From Actinomadura sp. 7K507 (lineage in GTDB: Bacteria > Actinomycetota > Actinomycetes > Streptosporangiales > Streptosporangiaceae), in the NCBI RefSeq assembly GCF_004348425.1, contig NZ_SMKK01000005.1:27253-91252 (forward strand): a DNA stretch of 64,000 bases, in the 5' to 3' direction. Below the pieces are notes generated by a model. It was not told the origin of the DNA. It ran no database searches and was given only the letters and a program-made list of their open reading frames with translations. Position 1 is the stretch's first letter. The number at the start of each line of letters is the position of its first letter. Below are positions 42,908 through 51,772 of this stretch, piece by piece. Made by a program: the position numbers and the translations under genes.

Positions 42908-43570
42908 GTGACCGAACGGCTCGCCCTGTTCCCCCTGGGCACCGTGCTGTTCCCGGGGCTCGTACTCCCCCTGCACCTGTTCGAGGACCGCTACCGGCGG
43001 CTGATCGCCGATCTCCTCGAACGGCCCGAGCCGCGCGGCTTCGGCGTCGTCGGCATCGAACTCGGCCACGAGGTCGGCGACGGGGCGGCGCACCGGCTCG
43101 CCGAGGTCGGCTGCGTCGCCGAACTGCGCGAGGCGACACCGCATCCGGACGGCCGCTACGACGTCGTGACGGTCGGCGCGCGGCGGTTCCGGCTGAAGGA
43201 GCTGGACAGGTCGCGTCCCTACCTGCAGGGCGAGGTCGAGTACCTGCCCGAGGAGCCCGGCGCGGACCCCGGTCCGATCGCGCTCCGCGTCCGCCGGCTG
43301 TTCCGGCTGTACCGGCACCGGCTGGCCGCCTCCGGCGCCGTCTCGTCCGAGCAGGGCGAGCCGCCGGACGACCCGGTGGGCCTGTCCTACGTGATCGCGG
43401 CGTCGCTCATCCTGGACGGCCACGACAAGCAGCGGCTGCTGGAGTGCGACGACGCCGCGCTGCGCCTGGAGGCCGAGCGCGACCTGCTGGCCAGGGAGAA
43501 CCGCATCCTGGACGTCCTGCCGATGATCCCCGCCGGGCAGTTCCTGGACGGGTCGTTCCACCCCAACTGA
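42908..43570 (+). CDS. LON substrate-binding-domain protein
   Basis: This encodes a 220-residue protein from GTG 42908 with GGGAGA 6 nt upstream. It consists only of the N-terminal domain of Lon protease: ERLALFPLGTVLFPGLVLPL then HLFEDRYRRLIADLLE, FGVVGIELGHEVG, GCVAELREATPHPDGRYDVV and RRFRLKELDRSRPYLQGEVE. There is no ATPase or Ser-Lys protease part. Such short proteins are common in actinobacteria and may recognise unfolded substrates. The neighbour downstream is YbaK. Confidence 0.88.
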   Translation: MTERLALFPLGTVLFPGLVLPLHLFEDRYRRLIADLLERPEPRGFGVVGIELGHEVGDGAAHRLAEVGCVAELREATPHPDGRYDVVTVGARRFRLKELDRSRPYLQGEVEYLPEEPGADPGPIALRVRRLFRLYRHRLAASGAVSSEQGEPPDDPVGLSYVIAASLILDGHDKQRLLECDDAALRLEAERDLLARENRILDVLPMIPAGQFLDGSFHPN

Positions 43571-43594
43571 CACGATCACGGCAGACTTGCCCGC

Positions 43595-44107
43595 ATGAGC
43601 ACCGCGAAGGCCAGGGGCAAGGGGAAGAAGGGAGCCACGGGGACTCCGGCGACCGTGGCCGCCACCGAGGCGAAGATCGATTTCACGCTGCACGCCTACG
43701 AGGCCGACCCGGACGCCGAGTCCTACGGGGAGGCCGCCGCCGAAGCCCTCGGCATCCCGCACGGCCAGATCTTCAAGACGCTCCTCGCCGAGGTCGACGG
43801 GCGGCTGACCGTCGGCGTCGTCCCGGTGTCGGCGAGCCTGGACCTGAAGGCCCTCGCCGCGGCCGCCGGCGGCAAGAAGGCGCGGATGGCCGAGCCCCGC
43901 GACGCCGAGCGCGCCACCGGCTACGTCGTCGGCGGGATCAGCCCGCTCGGGCAGCGCCGCACGCTGCCGACCGTGATCGACGAGTCGGTGTCAGCGCTCG
44001 CGACCGTCTACGTCTCGGCCGGCCGGCGAGGACTCCAGATCGAGCTCGTACCCGCCGATCTCGTCCGCCTCACCGGGGCCCGGCTCGCCGCGATCGCCCG
44101 GGAGTAG
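43595..44107 (+). CDS. ybaK: YbaK-type Cys-tRNA(Pro) deacylase
   Basis: This 170-residue editing enzyme hydrolyses mischarged Cys-tRNA(Pro). A basic N-terminal tail (STAKARGKGKKGATG) precedes the fold: KIDFTLHAYEADPDAESYGE, QIFKTLLAEVDGRLTVGVVP with the Lys of the family, ARMAEPRDAERATGYVVGGI followed by SPLGQRRTLPTVIDESV, and VYVSAGRRGLQIELVPADLV. Its last 117 nt overlap the 3' end of the opposite-strand membrane gene. Confidence 0.93.
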   Translation: MSTAKARGKGKKGATGTPATVAATEAKIDFTLHAYEADPDAESYGEAAAEALGIPHGQIFKTLLAEVDGRLTVGVVPVSASLDLKALAAAAGGKKARMAEPRDAERATGYVVGGISPLGQRRTLPTVIDESVSALATVYVSAGRRGLQIELVPADLVRLTGARLAAIARE

Positions 44108-44608
44108 CCGCTTGAAGACCACCTCCAGGACCCCGTACGCGCCGACCGCGGGCAGCGGCCAGAAGACCAGGAATCCCTTGGCCCGCAGGTCGGCGACACC
44201 GGTCACGGTGGTGCCGTCGCGCGCGGTGGCGAGCGCGTCGCGGTACTCCGCCAGCCCGATCAGGTGACCGGTCTGCCAGGCGAGGACGGCCGCGGCGGAG
44301 CCGCCCACGGCCAGGCCGAGCAGCAGCGCGATGTCGTTGCCGCGCCCGCCCGCACGGTAGGCGGCGGCGCCGCACAGCAGCCCGGCGACGAGGCAGATGA
44401 GGGCGAACCGCGCGTCGATGCCGATCGGCCCCTGGCTTTCCGGCTCGGCGAGAACGGCCTCACCCTGGACGATCACGTAGGTCACGTCGGGGGCCAAGGC
44501 CGCCCACAGCAGTCCGGCGAGCGGCCCGAGGAGCGTCACGGCGGCGGCGGTCACCACCCCCGCCCGCCAGGGCCTCCTCGCCAAGAGCCTCCCGGTGGGT
44601 CCCCGCAC
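43991..44608 (-). CDS. DUF2567-type membrane protein
   Basis: This encodes a 205-residue protein with four predicted helices: VVTAAAVTLLGPLAGLLWAA, FALICLVAGLLCGAAAYRAG, IALLLGLAVGGSAAAVLAW and FLVFWPLPAVGAYGVLEVV. A soluble segment (PDVTYVIVQGEAVLAEPESQ) lies between the first two. The pattern fits the DUF2567 family of actinobacteria, function unknown. The C-terminal tail is acidic. Its 3' end overlaps ybaK, so convergent transcription may matter. Confidence 0.75.
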   Translation of the reverse strand: MRGPTGRLLARRPWRAGVVTAAAVTLLGPLAGLLWAALAPDVTYVIVQGEAVLAEPESQGPIGIDARFALICLVAGLLCGAAAYRAGGRGNDIALLLGLAVGGSAAAVLAWQTGHLIGLAEYRDALATARDGTTVTGVADLRAKGFLVFWPLPAVGAYGVLEVVFKRLLPGDRGEPGPGEADEIGGYELDLESSPAGRDVDGRER

Positions 44609-44697
44609 CTCGTACGCTCCTCCTGTGAGTCCTCCGACAGCGAAAGCCTAGCCTGCCCGATTCCGGCCCACGATCGCCTCGACCACTGGGATAATGT

Positions 44698-45411
44698 GTG
44701 CCCGACATGTCCGGATTCAGTCCTTCATTCGAACGCCTCGGCGCCGCGCAGGCGGCCGTCGTCCTGCAGCAGCAGGAGACGCTCGCCGAGTTCCTGCCGC
44801 GCGAGGACTGGAGTGCCGACCTGACCGCCCGCACCTACTCCAGCGGCGGGGTCACCGTCCGGGTCTCGCTGCTCGGCAGCTACGCCGCGCGTGAGCGTAC
44901 CTGGCTGTGGGGGTGGGCGAACCCCCAGTTCGGCGACGCGCACCCCGCCGTCACCCCGACGCTCGCCATCCGGACGCTCGGCGAGCGGCTCGCCATCACC
45001 GAGTTCACCACCCCCGAGGTCGACCTGTCCTGGTACGAGGGCCCCGCCGGGCACGGCGGCGAGCTGATCGCGATGGCCGCGGGCGGCGTCCTCGGCGGCG
45101 CCGGGTACATCGGGGCCGGCTACGACGGCGGCTCGGCCTACCTGCACGTGGACGACCCCCAGGCGCCGCCCGCGCAGTGGGACCCGGTCACGCTCCCCCG
45201 GCTGCTGGCGAACGCGGCGAGCCTGTTCCCGCACGAGCCGCGGCTGACGCTCGCCGGGTTCCTGTCCCACCACCGCGTCGGCTTCCGGCAGACCGACGTG
45301 CTGACCGAGGCGCTGCTCCCCGGCGGCGCCAAGGCCCGCGCCTCCTTCGACGGCCTCGGCCGCTTCGTCAACTGGAACGCGGAACTGACCCCCGCCACCC
45401 TGGGCACCTGA
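44698..45411 (+). CDS. DUF6882-like soluble protein
   Basis: This encodes a 237-residue protein from GTG 44698 (MPDMSGFSPSFERLGAAQAA); an ATG at 44707 is possible. A GATAAT box (44690-44695) just upstream suggests a very short or no leader. It shows WLWGWANPQFG, then GHGGELIAMAAGGVLGGAGY and AYLHVDDPQAP. The 'WLWGWAN' pattern is what I recall from DUF6882-type proteins. It ends 21 bases from the dnaE stop, on the opposite strand. Function unknown. Confidence 0.6.
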   Translation: MPDMSGFSPSFERLGAAQAAVVLQQQETLAEFLPREDWSADLTARTYSSGGVTVRVSLLGSYAARERTWLWGWANPQFGDAHPAVTPTLAIRTLGERLAITEFTTPEVDLSWYEGPAGHGGELIAMAAGGVLGGAGYIGAGYDGGSAYLHVDDPQAPPAQWDPVTLPRLLANAASLFPHEPRLTLAGFLSHHRVGFRQTDVLTEALLPGGAKARASFDGLGRFVNWNAELTPATLGT

Positions 45412-45432
45412 AAGCCGCGTCCACCGCGCTCC

Positions 45433-48400
45433 TCAGCCCAGGCACGACGGGCCCAGGAGTTGTTTCAGGTCGCCCATGAGGGCTGGGGACGGTGCCACGC
45501 GGAGTTTGTCGTCCAGGCGGACGACCGTGGTGCGCGGCCCGTTCTGCAGGTGCAGGTGGACCTCCGCGGTGCCGGGGTGGGTGACCAGGACCTCCTTCAG
45601 GCGGGAGACCGTCGGGGGGGTGCAGCGGCCGAGCGGCATCGTCACCGAGAACGGGCCCCCCGCGTCGGTGACGGTCAGGTCCGGCTGGACGACCTCCATC
45701 GCGATGATCTTCGCGGCGTCCTCGCGGCGGTCCAGCTTCCCCTTGACGATCAGGATCGCGTCCTCGGCGAGCAGCGTGGAGCACAGCTGGTACGACGACG
45801 GGAAGCACAGCACCTCGATGGAGCCGCCGAGGTCCTCCAGCTGGAACATCGCCCACGAGTTGCCCTGCTTGGTGACCTTGCGCTGCAGGCCGGACAGCAG
45901 GCCCGCCACGATGACGATCTGGCCGTCCGGCCGCTCCCCCTCGTTCAGGACCGCGATGGTGCAGTCGGCCTCGCGCTCCAGGATGTGCTCGACGCCGAGC
46001 AGGGGATGGTCGGACACGTAGAGGCCGAGCATCTCCCGCTCGAACGCGAGCAGGGTGGTCTTGTCCCACTCCTCGTCCTCGGGGATCGCGACGGTGAACG
46101 CGTCGTCGCCGCCGTCGTCCTCCAGCGCCCCGAAGAGGGAGTCCTGGCCGACCGCCTCCTTGCGCTTGATGTCGATGACCGAGTCGATCGCCTGCTCGTG
46201 CACCATCAGCAGAGCCTTGCGCTCGTGCCCCAGCTCGTCGAACGCGCCGGCCTTGATCAGCGACTCCACGACCCGCTTGTTGCAGACGATCGGCGGGACC
46301 TTGCTGAGGAAGTCGTTGAAGTCGGCGTAGGCGCCCTTCTCCTTGCGGGCCGCGACGATCCCGTCCACCACGTTGGTGCCGACGTTGCGGACCGCGGACA
46401 GCCCGAACCGGATCTCGGTGTCGCCCAGGGGGGTGAAGTCGGCTTCGGACGTGTTGACGTCCGGCGGCAGGACCTTCAGCCCCATCCGGCGGCACTCGCT
46501 CAGGTAGAGGGCGCTCTTGTCCTTGTCGTCGCCGACGGACGTGAGCAGGCCCGCCATGTACTCGGCCGGGTAGTTCGCCTTGAGGTAGGCCGTCCAGTAG
46601 GAGACCAGGCCGTACGCCGCCGAGTGGGCCTTGTTGAAGGCGTAGTCGGAGAACGGGACGAGGATCTCCCACAGCGTCTTGACGGCCTCCTTGGAGAAAC
46701 CGTTGTCGACCATGCCCTGCTCGAACCCGACGAACTGGGCGTCCAGCTCGGCCTTCTTCTTCTTGCCCATGACGCGGCGGAGAAGGTCCGCTTTGCCGAG
46801 CGTGTAGCCCGCCACCTTCTGCGCGATCGCCATGACCTGCTCCTGGTAGACGATCAGCCCGTGGGTGGTGCCGAGGATCTCCTTGAGCGGCTCCTCCAGC
46901 TCCGGGTGGATCGGGGTGATCTCCTGCTGGCCGTTCTTGCGGAGCGCGTAGTTGGTGTGGGAGTTCGCGCCCATCGGGCCCGGCCGGTAGAGGGCGCCGA
47001 CGGCCGAGATGTCCTCGAAGTTGTCGGGCTTCATCAGCCGCAGCAGCGAGCGCATCGGGCCGCCGTCGAACTGGAACACGCCGAGGGTGTCGCCGCGGGC
47101 GAGCAGGTCGTAGGTCGGCTGGTCGTCCAGCGGGAGGTCGAGCAGGTCGACGTCGACGCCCTTGTTCTTCCTGATGCCCTGGAGCGCGTCGTCGATGATC
47201 GTCAGGTTCCGCAGGCCCAGGAAGTCCATCTTCAGCAGGCCGAGCGTCTCGCACGTCGGGTAGTCGAACTGCGTGATGATGGCGCCGTCGGCGTCCCGGC
47301 GCATGATCGGGACGTGGTCGGTGATCGTCTCGCCGGACATGATGACCCCGGCGGCGTGCACGCCGGTCTGGCGGATCAGCCCCTCCAGGCCCTGCGCCAG
47401 GTCCATGATCTGCTTGACGTCGGTCTCGTCCTCGTACAGCTTGCGCAGCTCGCCCGCCTCGCCGTAGCGGGGGTGCTTGTCGTCGAAGATGCCCGACAGC
47501 GGGATGTCCTTGCCCATCACCGCCGGCGGGAACGCCTTGGAGATCCGGTCGCCCAGCGCGTACGGGAAGCCGAGGACGCGGCCCGCGTCCTTGATCGCGG
47601 CCTTCGCCTTGATGGTGCCGAACGTGGCGATGAACGAGACCTTGTCGGCGCCCCACTTCTCCGTCGTGTACCGGATGACCTCGGCCCGCCGGTCTTCAGG
47701 GAAGTCGATGTCGATGTCGGGCATGGAGGCGCGCTCGGGGTTGAGGAACCGCTCGAAGATCAGCCCGTGCGGGATGGGGTCCAGGTCGGTGATGCCCATC
47801 GCGTACGCGATCAGCGAGCCCGCGGCGCTGCCCCGCCCCGGCCCGACCAGGATGCCGTTCTCCTTGGCCCACATGATGAAGTCGGCGACGACGAGGAAGT
47901 AGGACGGGTAGCCCTTGCCGAGGATGACGTCCATCTCGTACTCGGCCTGCTTCTCGTAGCCGTCCGGAAGGCCGCCCGGGAAGCGCCGGTGCAGGCCCTT
48001 CCAGACCTCCTTGCGGAACCAGGTCTCCTCCGTCTCGCCCTCGGGGACGGGGAACCTCGGCATCAGGTCCCGGAACTCGAACATGCCGGCCGGGTCGACC
48101 CGCTCGGCGATCATGAGGGTGTTCCTGCAGCCCTCGGCCCAGATGTCGGACGAGTCGATCGCGCGCATCTCGTCGGCGGTCTTGATGTAGTAGCCGCTGC
48201 CGTTGAAGCGGAACCGGTCGGGGTCGGCCAGCTGCTTGCCGACCTGGACGCACAGCAGCGCGTCGTGCGCGGTGGCCTCGGACTCGTGCGTGTAGTGCGA
48301 GTCGTTGGTGACCACCGGCGGGATGTTCAGCTTCTTGCCGATGTCGATCAGGCCCTGGCGGACCCGCTTCTCGATGTCCAGGCCGTGGTCCATCAGCTCC

Positions 48401-48963
48401 AGGAAGTAGTTGTCCTTGCCGAGGATCTCCTGGAACGTCGCCGCGGCCTTGAGGGCCTCGTCGAACTGGCCGAGCCGCAGCCTCGTCTGGACCTTGCCGG
48501 ACGGGCAGCCCGTGGTCGCCATCAGGCCGTCGGCGTGCTCGGCCAGCAGCTCCTCGTCCATGCGGGCGTACTTGAAGACGAAGCCCTCGGTGTAGGCGCG
48601 GCTCGACAGCTTGAACAGGTTGTGCAGGCCGGTCCTGTTCCTCGCCCACAGCGTCTTGTGGTTGATCAGGCCGCCGCCGGAGACGTCATCGCGCTTCTGG
48701 CTCGGCTCGCCCCACTGGACCTTCTTCTTGTGGAACCGCGACTCGGGCGCCATGTAGGCCTCGATGCCGATGATCGGCGTGACCCCGGCCGCAGTCGCCT
48801 GCTGGTGGAACTCGTAGGCGCCGTGCATGTTGCCGTGGTCGGTCATGGCGATCGCCGGCATCTTCTGCCGGCCCACCTCTTCGAACATCTGCTTCAGGCG
48901 AGCGGCTCCGTCGAGCATGGAGTACTCCGTATGAACATGCAGGTGAACGAAAGAGTCGGGCAT
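45433..48963 (-). CDS. dnaE: DNA polymerase III alpha subunit DnaE
   Basis: This is the 1,176-residue replicative polymerase. The start ATG 48963 gives [20 protein letters not shown], the beginning of the PHP domain; upstream codons in frame have no family match. PHP metal residues are in [15 protein letters not shown]. The polymerase catalytic carboxylates are in [20 protein letters not shown] near residue 420 and in [20 protein letters not shown] further on. [20 protein letters not shown] is a dNTP-binding block. The C-terminal OB fold ([20 protein letters not shown]) and tail domain complete it. It is intact. Confidence 0.97.
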   Translation of the reverse strand: MPDSFVHLHVHTEYSMLDGAARLKQMFEEVGRQKMPAIAMTDHGNMHGAYEFHQQATAAGVTPIIGIEAYMAPESRFHKKKVQWGEPSQKRDDVSGGGLINHKTLWARNRTGLHNLFKLSSRAYTEGFVFKYARMDEELLAEHADGLMATTGCPSGKVQTRLRLGQFDEALKAAATFQEILGKDNYFLELMDHGLDIEKRVRQGLIDIGKKLNIPPVVTNDSHYTHESEATAHDALLCVQVGKQLADPDRFRFNGSGYYIKTADEMRAIDSSDIWAEGCRNTLMIAERVDPAGMFEFRDLMPRFPVPEGETEETWFRKEVWKGLHRRFPGGLPDGYEKQAEYEMDVILGKGYPSYFLVVADFIMWAKENGILVGPGRGSAAGSLIAYAMGITDLDPIPHGLIFERFLNPERASMPDIDIDFPEDRRAEVIRYTTEKWGADKVSFIATFGTIKAKAAIKDAGRVLGFPYALGDRISKAFPPAVMGKDIPLSGIFDDKHPRYGEAGELRKLYEDETDVKQIMDLAQGLEGLIRQTGVHAAGVIMSGETITDHVPIMRRDADGAIITQFDYPTCETLGLLKMDFLGLRNLTIIDDALQGIRKNKGVDVDLLDLPLDDQPTYDLLARGDTLGVFQFDGGPMRSLLRLMKPDNFEDISAVGALYRPGPMGANSHTNYALRKNGQQEITPIHPELEEPLKEILGTTHGLIVYQEQVMAIAQKVAGYTLGKADLLRRVMGKKKKAELDAQFVGFEQGMVDNGFSKEAVKTLWEILVPFSDYAFNKAHSAAYGLVSYWTAYLKANYPAEYMAGLLTSVGDDKDKSALYLSECRRMGLKVLPPDVNTSEADFTPLGDTEIRFGLSAVRNVGTNVVDGIVAARKEKGAYADFNDFLSKVPPIVCNKRVVESLIKAGAFDELGHERKALLMVHEQAIDSVIDIKRKEAVGQDSLFGALEDDGGDDAFTVAIPEDEEWDKTTLLAFEREMLGLYVSDHPLLGVEHILEREADCTIAVLNEGERPDGQIVIVAGLLSGLQRKVTKQGNSWAMFQLEDLGGSIEVLCFPSSYQLCSTLLAEDAILIVKGKLDRREDAAKIIAMEVVQPDLTVTDAGGPFSVTMPLGRCTPPTVSRLKEVLVTHPGTAEVHLHLQNGPRTTVVRLDDKLRVAPSPALMGDLKQLLGPSCLG

Positions 48964-49089
48964 TTGTGCTGCGCCTCCTGCTCGTCGCATGCGAACGCCC
49001 GCCTGCCTGATCGGCACGCGTCGCTTCAGCGGTCCCGGGGGAAGGTCGTCAACCCGGCTCGGGCGCCGGGAAGACGCGGTGCTGAGAGC

Positions 49090-49959
49090 CTAACCCGCTT
49101 CGCGCGGCCCTCGCCCGCCGACGCGCCCAATCCCCCGGGCACTACGGTAGGCGCCCGGAGGGACACCCAGGGTGCGCTTGAAGTGGCGGGTCAGATGCGC
49201 CTGGTCGGCGAACCCGGTGCGTGCCGCGACGTCCGCCGGCGGGAGCCCCTCGTCCAGCAGGGTCCGCGCCGCCCGCACGCGCACCTGGTTGAGGTAGGCG
49301 TGCGGCGGGAGGCCGACCGTCTCGCGGAACGCCCGCAGCAGCGGGAACGGGCGGGTCCCGACGGCCTCGGCCAGCCGCTCCAGCGACGGCGGGCCGACGA
49401 GGTTCGCGTGGAGGATGTCGCGGGCCTCGCGCACGGCCGGCGGCATGGCGGCGGGCGCGCCGTCCCGCCGGACGCGGGCGTGCCGGGTCAGCATTCCGGC
49501 GAGGGCCGTCCTCAGCAGGGTGGACGCCGCCAGCGCGTCCCCCTTCTCTCCCGCCCGGTGGACGGCGCGCAGCAGACCGGCGGCGGCCGGGTCGTCCAGG
49601 ACCGGCTCGGGGAACGCGGGGGTGCCGGGCCCGGCGCCCAGGTCGGCGGCCACCCCGGCCACGACGTCCACCGGCGGGTACATCACCCGGTACGCCCAGC
49701 CTTCCGGCGTGCCCGCGTACCCGCCGTGCACGACGCCCGGGTTGACGGCCACGATCGAGCCGGTCCCGGCGCGCTCGACCGCGCTGCCGTGCTCGAACTC
49801 CTCCACGCCCGCCTCGATCACGGCGAACACGTAGCCGTCGTGGGTGTGCCGGTTGTACCGGTGCGTCACGAAACGCGCCTTGAGCAGGTCCACCTCCGGC
49901 AGCGCCGGATGCCGGTAGTGGTGCGCGAGCTCTACTCCGATATCGGTACTGGCCCCCAT
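49090..49959 (-). CDS. AraC-family transcriptional regulator with cupin sensor domain
   Basis: This encodes a 289-residue regulator from ATG 49959. The sensor is a cupin: ARFVTHRYNRHTHDGYVFAV, IVAVNPGVVHGGYAG and GWAYRVMYPP. The C-terminal double helix-turn-helix is PSLERLAEAVGTRPFPLLRA followed by PHAYLNQVRVRAARTLLDEG and DVAARTGFADQAHLTRHFKR ending TLGVPPGAYR. AraC regulators of this type often adjoin azlC-azlD, as here. It is divergent from the chorismate mutase leader. Confidence 0.92.
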   Translation of the reverse strand: MGASTDIGVELAHHYRHPALPEVDLLKARFVTHRYNRHTHDGYVFAVIEAGVEEFEHGSAVERAGTGSIVAVNPGVVHGGYAGTPEGWAYRVMYPPVDVVAGVAADLGAGPGTPAFPEPVLDDPAAAGLLRAVHRAGEKGDALAASTLLRTALAGMLTRHARVRRDGAPAAMPPAVREARDILHANLVGPPSLERLAEAVGTRPFPLLRAFRETVGLPPHAYLNQVRVRAARTLLDEGLPPADVAARTGFADQAHLTRHFKRTLGVPPGAYRSARGIGRVGGRGPREAG

Positions 49960-50008
49960 GCCGGGAAGTTTATCCGCGTCCCAATGGGCGAGACGCGGCG
50001 TCCGGGGT

Positions 50009-50044
50009 TTGGGTGCGGCCGCCGTCACCGCATACGATGCGCTC
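50009..50044 (+). promoter_or_regulatory. Promoter for the leaderless chorismate mutase leader peptide
   Basis: TTGGGT (50009-50014) and TACGAT (50033-50038) are spaced 18 nt. The start of transcription 7 nt after the -10 would fall on the G of the GTG at 50045, which makes the leader peptide mRNA leaderless. No Shine-Dalgarno sequence precedes that GTG, consistent with this. Confidence 0.5.
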
Positions 50045-50107
50045 GTGGAACGTCGCCATTTCGTGTTTACGCAGCCGGCTCCGGGTGAGCCGGTCGCCGT
50101 GACCTGA
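50045..50107 (+). CDS. 20-residue Phe-containing leader peptide
   Basis: The frame GTG 50045 to TGA 50105-50107 encodes VERRHFVFTQPAPGEPVAVT. Two Phe codons (6 and 8) lie just before the hairpin-forming region, the position where a stalled ribosome would shift RNA pairing. It precedes a chorismate mutase gene, the branch-point step to Phe and Tyr. A competing frame from ATG 50037 (MRSWNV...) has one Trp and no regulatory pattern. Translation itself is not shown. Confidence 0.5.
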   Translation: MERRHFVFTQPAPGEPVAVT

Positions 50108-50165
50108 GCGACGACCCCGGAGCCGGCCGAGGCGGAGCCCATCCCGGGCTCTGCCTCTTCTGTTG
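50075..50165 (+). promoter_or_regulatory. Candidate transcription attenuator upstream of chorismate mutase
   Basis: Segment 1 is CCGGCTCCGGGT (50075-50086). It can pair with segment 2, GAGCCGG (50087-50093), or with segment 3, ACCCCGGAGCCGG (50114-50126, one bulge). A terminator hairpin follows, with arms GAGGCGGAGCCC (50129-50140) and GGGCTCTGCCTC (50146-50157) and then TTCTGTT. This set of mutually exclusive helices with a leader peptide over the first segment is the layout of amino-acid attenuators. How the helix choice reaches the terminator is not settled by reading alone. Confidence 0.5.
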
Positions 50166-50233
50166 ATCGGAAGCGGCCCCGGGCACGGACTCCCCCTTGC
50201 GCGGACGGCCGCCGCACGAGAGGGAACCCCGAC

Positions 50234-50566
50234 ATGCACGACCAGGTCATCGACCCCGCGGAACCCGTCCCGGAACTGCGCGTCCCGCTGCCGTCCGCCG
50301 CGGCCATCACCACGCTCGGCGACGCCAGGACCGCGATCGACGACCTCGACGCCGCACTTGCGACCCTGCTGGAACACCGCGCCGCGGTCGCCGCCGCCGT
50401 GCAGCGGTTGAAGCCCGTCGGCGGGTTCGCCGGACGCGACCCCGGCCGTGAGCGGCGGATCGTCGAGGCGATGGCCGTGCGCGCGCCCTCGCTCGGCCCG
50501 GACCGGCTCGCCCGCATCATGAACGCGGTCATCGAGGCCGGCCTCGATGCCGCCGAGCAGCGGTGA
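50234..50566 (+). CDS. AroQ-type chorismate mutase domain protein
   Basis: This encodes a 110-residue protein with GAGAGGGAA before ATG 50234. The single AroQ helical domain is RTAIDDLDAALATLLEHRAA, then GRDPGRERRIVEAMAVRAPS and LARIMNAVIEAGLDAAEQR. The 'ID.LD..L..LL..R', 'R....E' and 'I...IIEA' features match the type II fold; the basic residue in AVQRLKPVGG is the usual catalytic Lys position. It converts chorismate to prephenate for Phe and Tyr. The 5' attenuator suggests Phe control. Confidence 0.8.
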   Translation: MHDQVIDPAEPVPELRVPLPSAAAITTLGDARTAIDDLDAALATLLEHRAAVAAAVQRLKPVGGFAGRDPGRERRIVEAMAVRAPSLGPDRLARIMNAVIEAGLDAAEQR

Positions 50567-50582
50567 CGCCATGACGGGAGCG

Positions 50583-50600
50583 CAAGAACGTTCAAGAACG
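50583..50600 (+). promoter_or_regulatory. Direct repeat upstream of azlC, candidate AraC operator
   Basis: CAAGAACG occurs at 50583-50590 and again at 50593-50600, a 10-bp period. AraC-type proteins bind direct repeats on one helix face, and the AraC gene is 600 bases away, divergent from this region. The repeat ends 30 nt before the azlC start. The assignment is inference. Confidence 0.35.
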
Positions 50601-50630
50601 CGCGCGGCGAGCGCCGCTAGCGTCGGCCGC

Positions 50631-51446
50631 ATGAGCATTGCCGAGACCGGGACCGCCGGGACCGGGAAGGCCGGGGCCGGGGCCGGGAAGGCGGCGGCGC
50701 CGGACGAGCGCGCACGGAAGGCCGCCGTACGGGACGGCCTGGGCGTGGGGATCGCCGTCGGCGTGTCCGGGCTCGCGTTCGGGGCGGCCGCGGTCACCGC
50801 GGGCCTCACCGTCGCGCAGGCGTGCGTGCTGAGCCTGCTGGCGTTCACCGGGGCGTCCCAGTTCGCGCTCGCCGGGGTGATCGGCGGGGGCGGCGGGCTG
50901 GTCGCCGGAACGTCCGGCGCGGTGCTGCTCGGCGGCCGCAACGCCCTGTACGGGATGCGGCTCGCGCAGACGCTGGGCGTGCGGGGCTGGCGCCGGCTGG
51001 TCACCGCGCACGTCGTCATCGACGAGACCACCGCCGTCGCGACCGCGCAGCCCGGACGGGCGGCGGCACGCACCGGGTTCTACACCACGGCGATCACCCT
51101 CTACCTGACCTGGAACCTCACGACGCTGCTCGGCGCCGGCGGCGCGGCACGGATCGGCGACCCCGAGGCCATCGGCCTGGACGTGCTCGGCCCCGCGGCC
51201 TTCCTCGCCCTGCTCTGGCCCCGGCTCTCCGCGGGGCGGCGGGAGGTGCGGGTGGCCCTGGCCGCGGCGGTGATCGCGCTCGCCGCGACGCCGCTGCTGC
51301 CGCCCGGCATACCGGTCATGCTGGCCGCCGTCGCCGCGCTGCCCGCGCTGATCGGACGGAAGGAGGCCCCCGTGAGCACAGCGAACCGGCAAGCACAGCG
51401 GCGGAGCTCGGACATGGCCGAGCCGCCGGGCGGGGAGTCCGCATGA
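50631..51446 (+). CDS. azlC: AzlC-family branched-chain amino acid exporter subunit
   Basis: This 271-residue membrane protein is the large subunit of a BrnFE/AzlCD-type exporter. The start ATG 50631 is followed by a Gly/Ala-rich tail. Family motifs are RDGLGVGIAVGVSGLAFGAA, LLAFTGASQFALAGVIGGGG and LLGGRNALYGMRLAQTLGVR, then HVVIDETTAVATAQPGRAAA. About five to six helices follow in total. It overlaps azlD by 4 nt (ATGA), so the subunits are made together. Confidence 0.92.
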   Translation: MSIAETGTAGTGKAGAGAGKAAAPDERARKAAVRDGLGVGIAVGVSGLAFGAAAVTAGLTVAQACVLSLLAFTGASQFALAGVIGGGGGLVAGTSGAVLLGGRNALYGMRLAQTLGVRGWRRLVTAHVVIDETTAVATAQPGRAAARTGFYTTAITLYLTWNLTTLLGAGGAARIGDPEAIGLDVLGPAAFLALLWPRLSAGRREVRVALAAAVIALAATPLLPPGIPVMLAAVAALPALIGRKEAPVSTANRQAQRRSSDMAEPPGGESA

Positions 51447-51754
51447 GCGTCTGGGTCGCGGTGATCGCCACCGGGCTCGGCTGCTACGCGCTGAAGCTCG
51501 GCGGGCTCGTCACCCCGCAGCGGCTCCTCGACGATCCGCGGGTGCGCCGGTTCACCGACCTCGTCCCGGTGGCGCTGCTGACCGCGCTGATCGCCGTGCA
51601 GGCGCTCGCCGACGGCAAGTCGCTGGAGTTCGACCCCGCCAGGATGGCCGGCCTGGGCGCGGCGGTCGCCGCGCTCCTGCTGAAGGCCCCGTTCCTGGTC
51701 GTCCTGGTCGTGGCCGCCGCCGTCGCCGCCGGGCTGCGCCTCCTCGGCCTCTGA
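51443..51754 (+). CDS. azlD: AzlD-family small exporter subunit
   Basis: This 103-residue partner of AzlC has three or four helices: WVAVIATGLGCYALKLGG, FTDLVPVALLTALIAVQAL, AGLGAAVAALLLKAPFLVVL and a last short one. TGLGCYALKLGGLVTP is the family opening. Together with AzlC it exports branched-chain amino acids or analogues in related bacteria. It converges with rluD. Confidence 0.9.
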   Translation: MSVWVAVIATGLGCYALKLGGLVTPQRLLDDPRVRRFTDLVPVALLTALIAVQALADGKSLEFDPARMAGLGAAVAALLLKAPFLVVLVVAAAVAAGLRLLGL

Positions 51755-51772
51755 CGCCCTGGACCGCGAGGC

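Noticed and set aside
45460..50088. A 1,542-codon plus-strand open frame across dnaE
   Set aside because: It is a mirror of dnaE in high-GC DNA. It crosses the gap into the AraC gene and shows no family motif.
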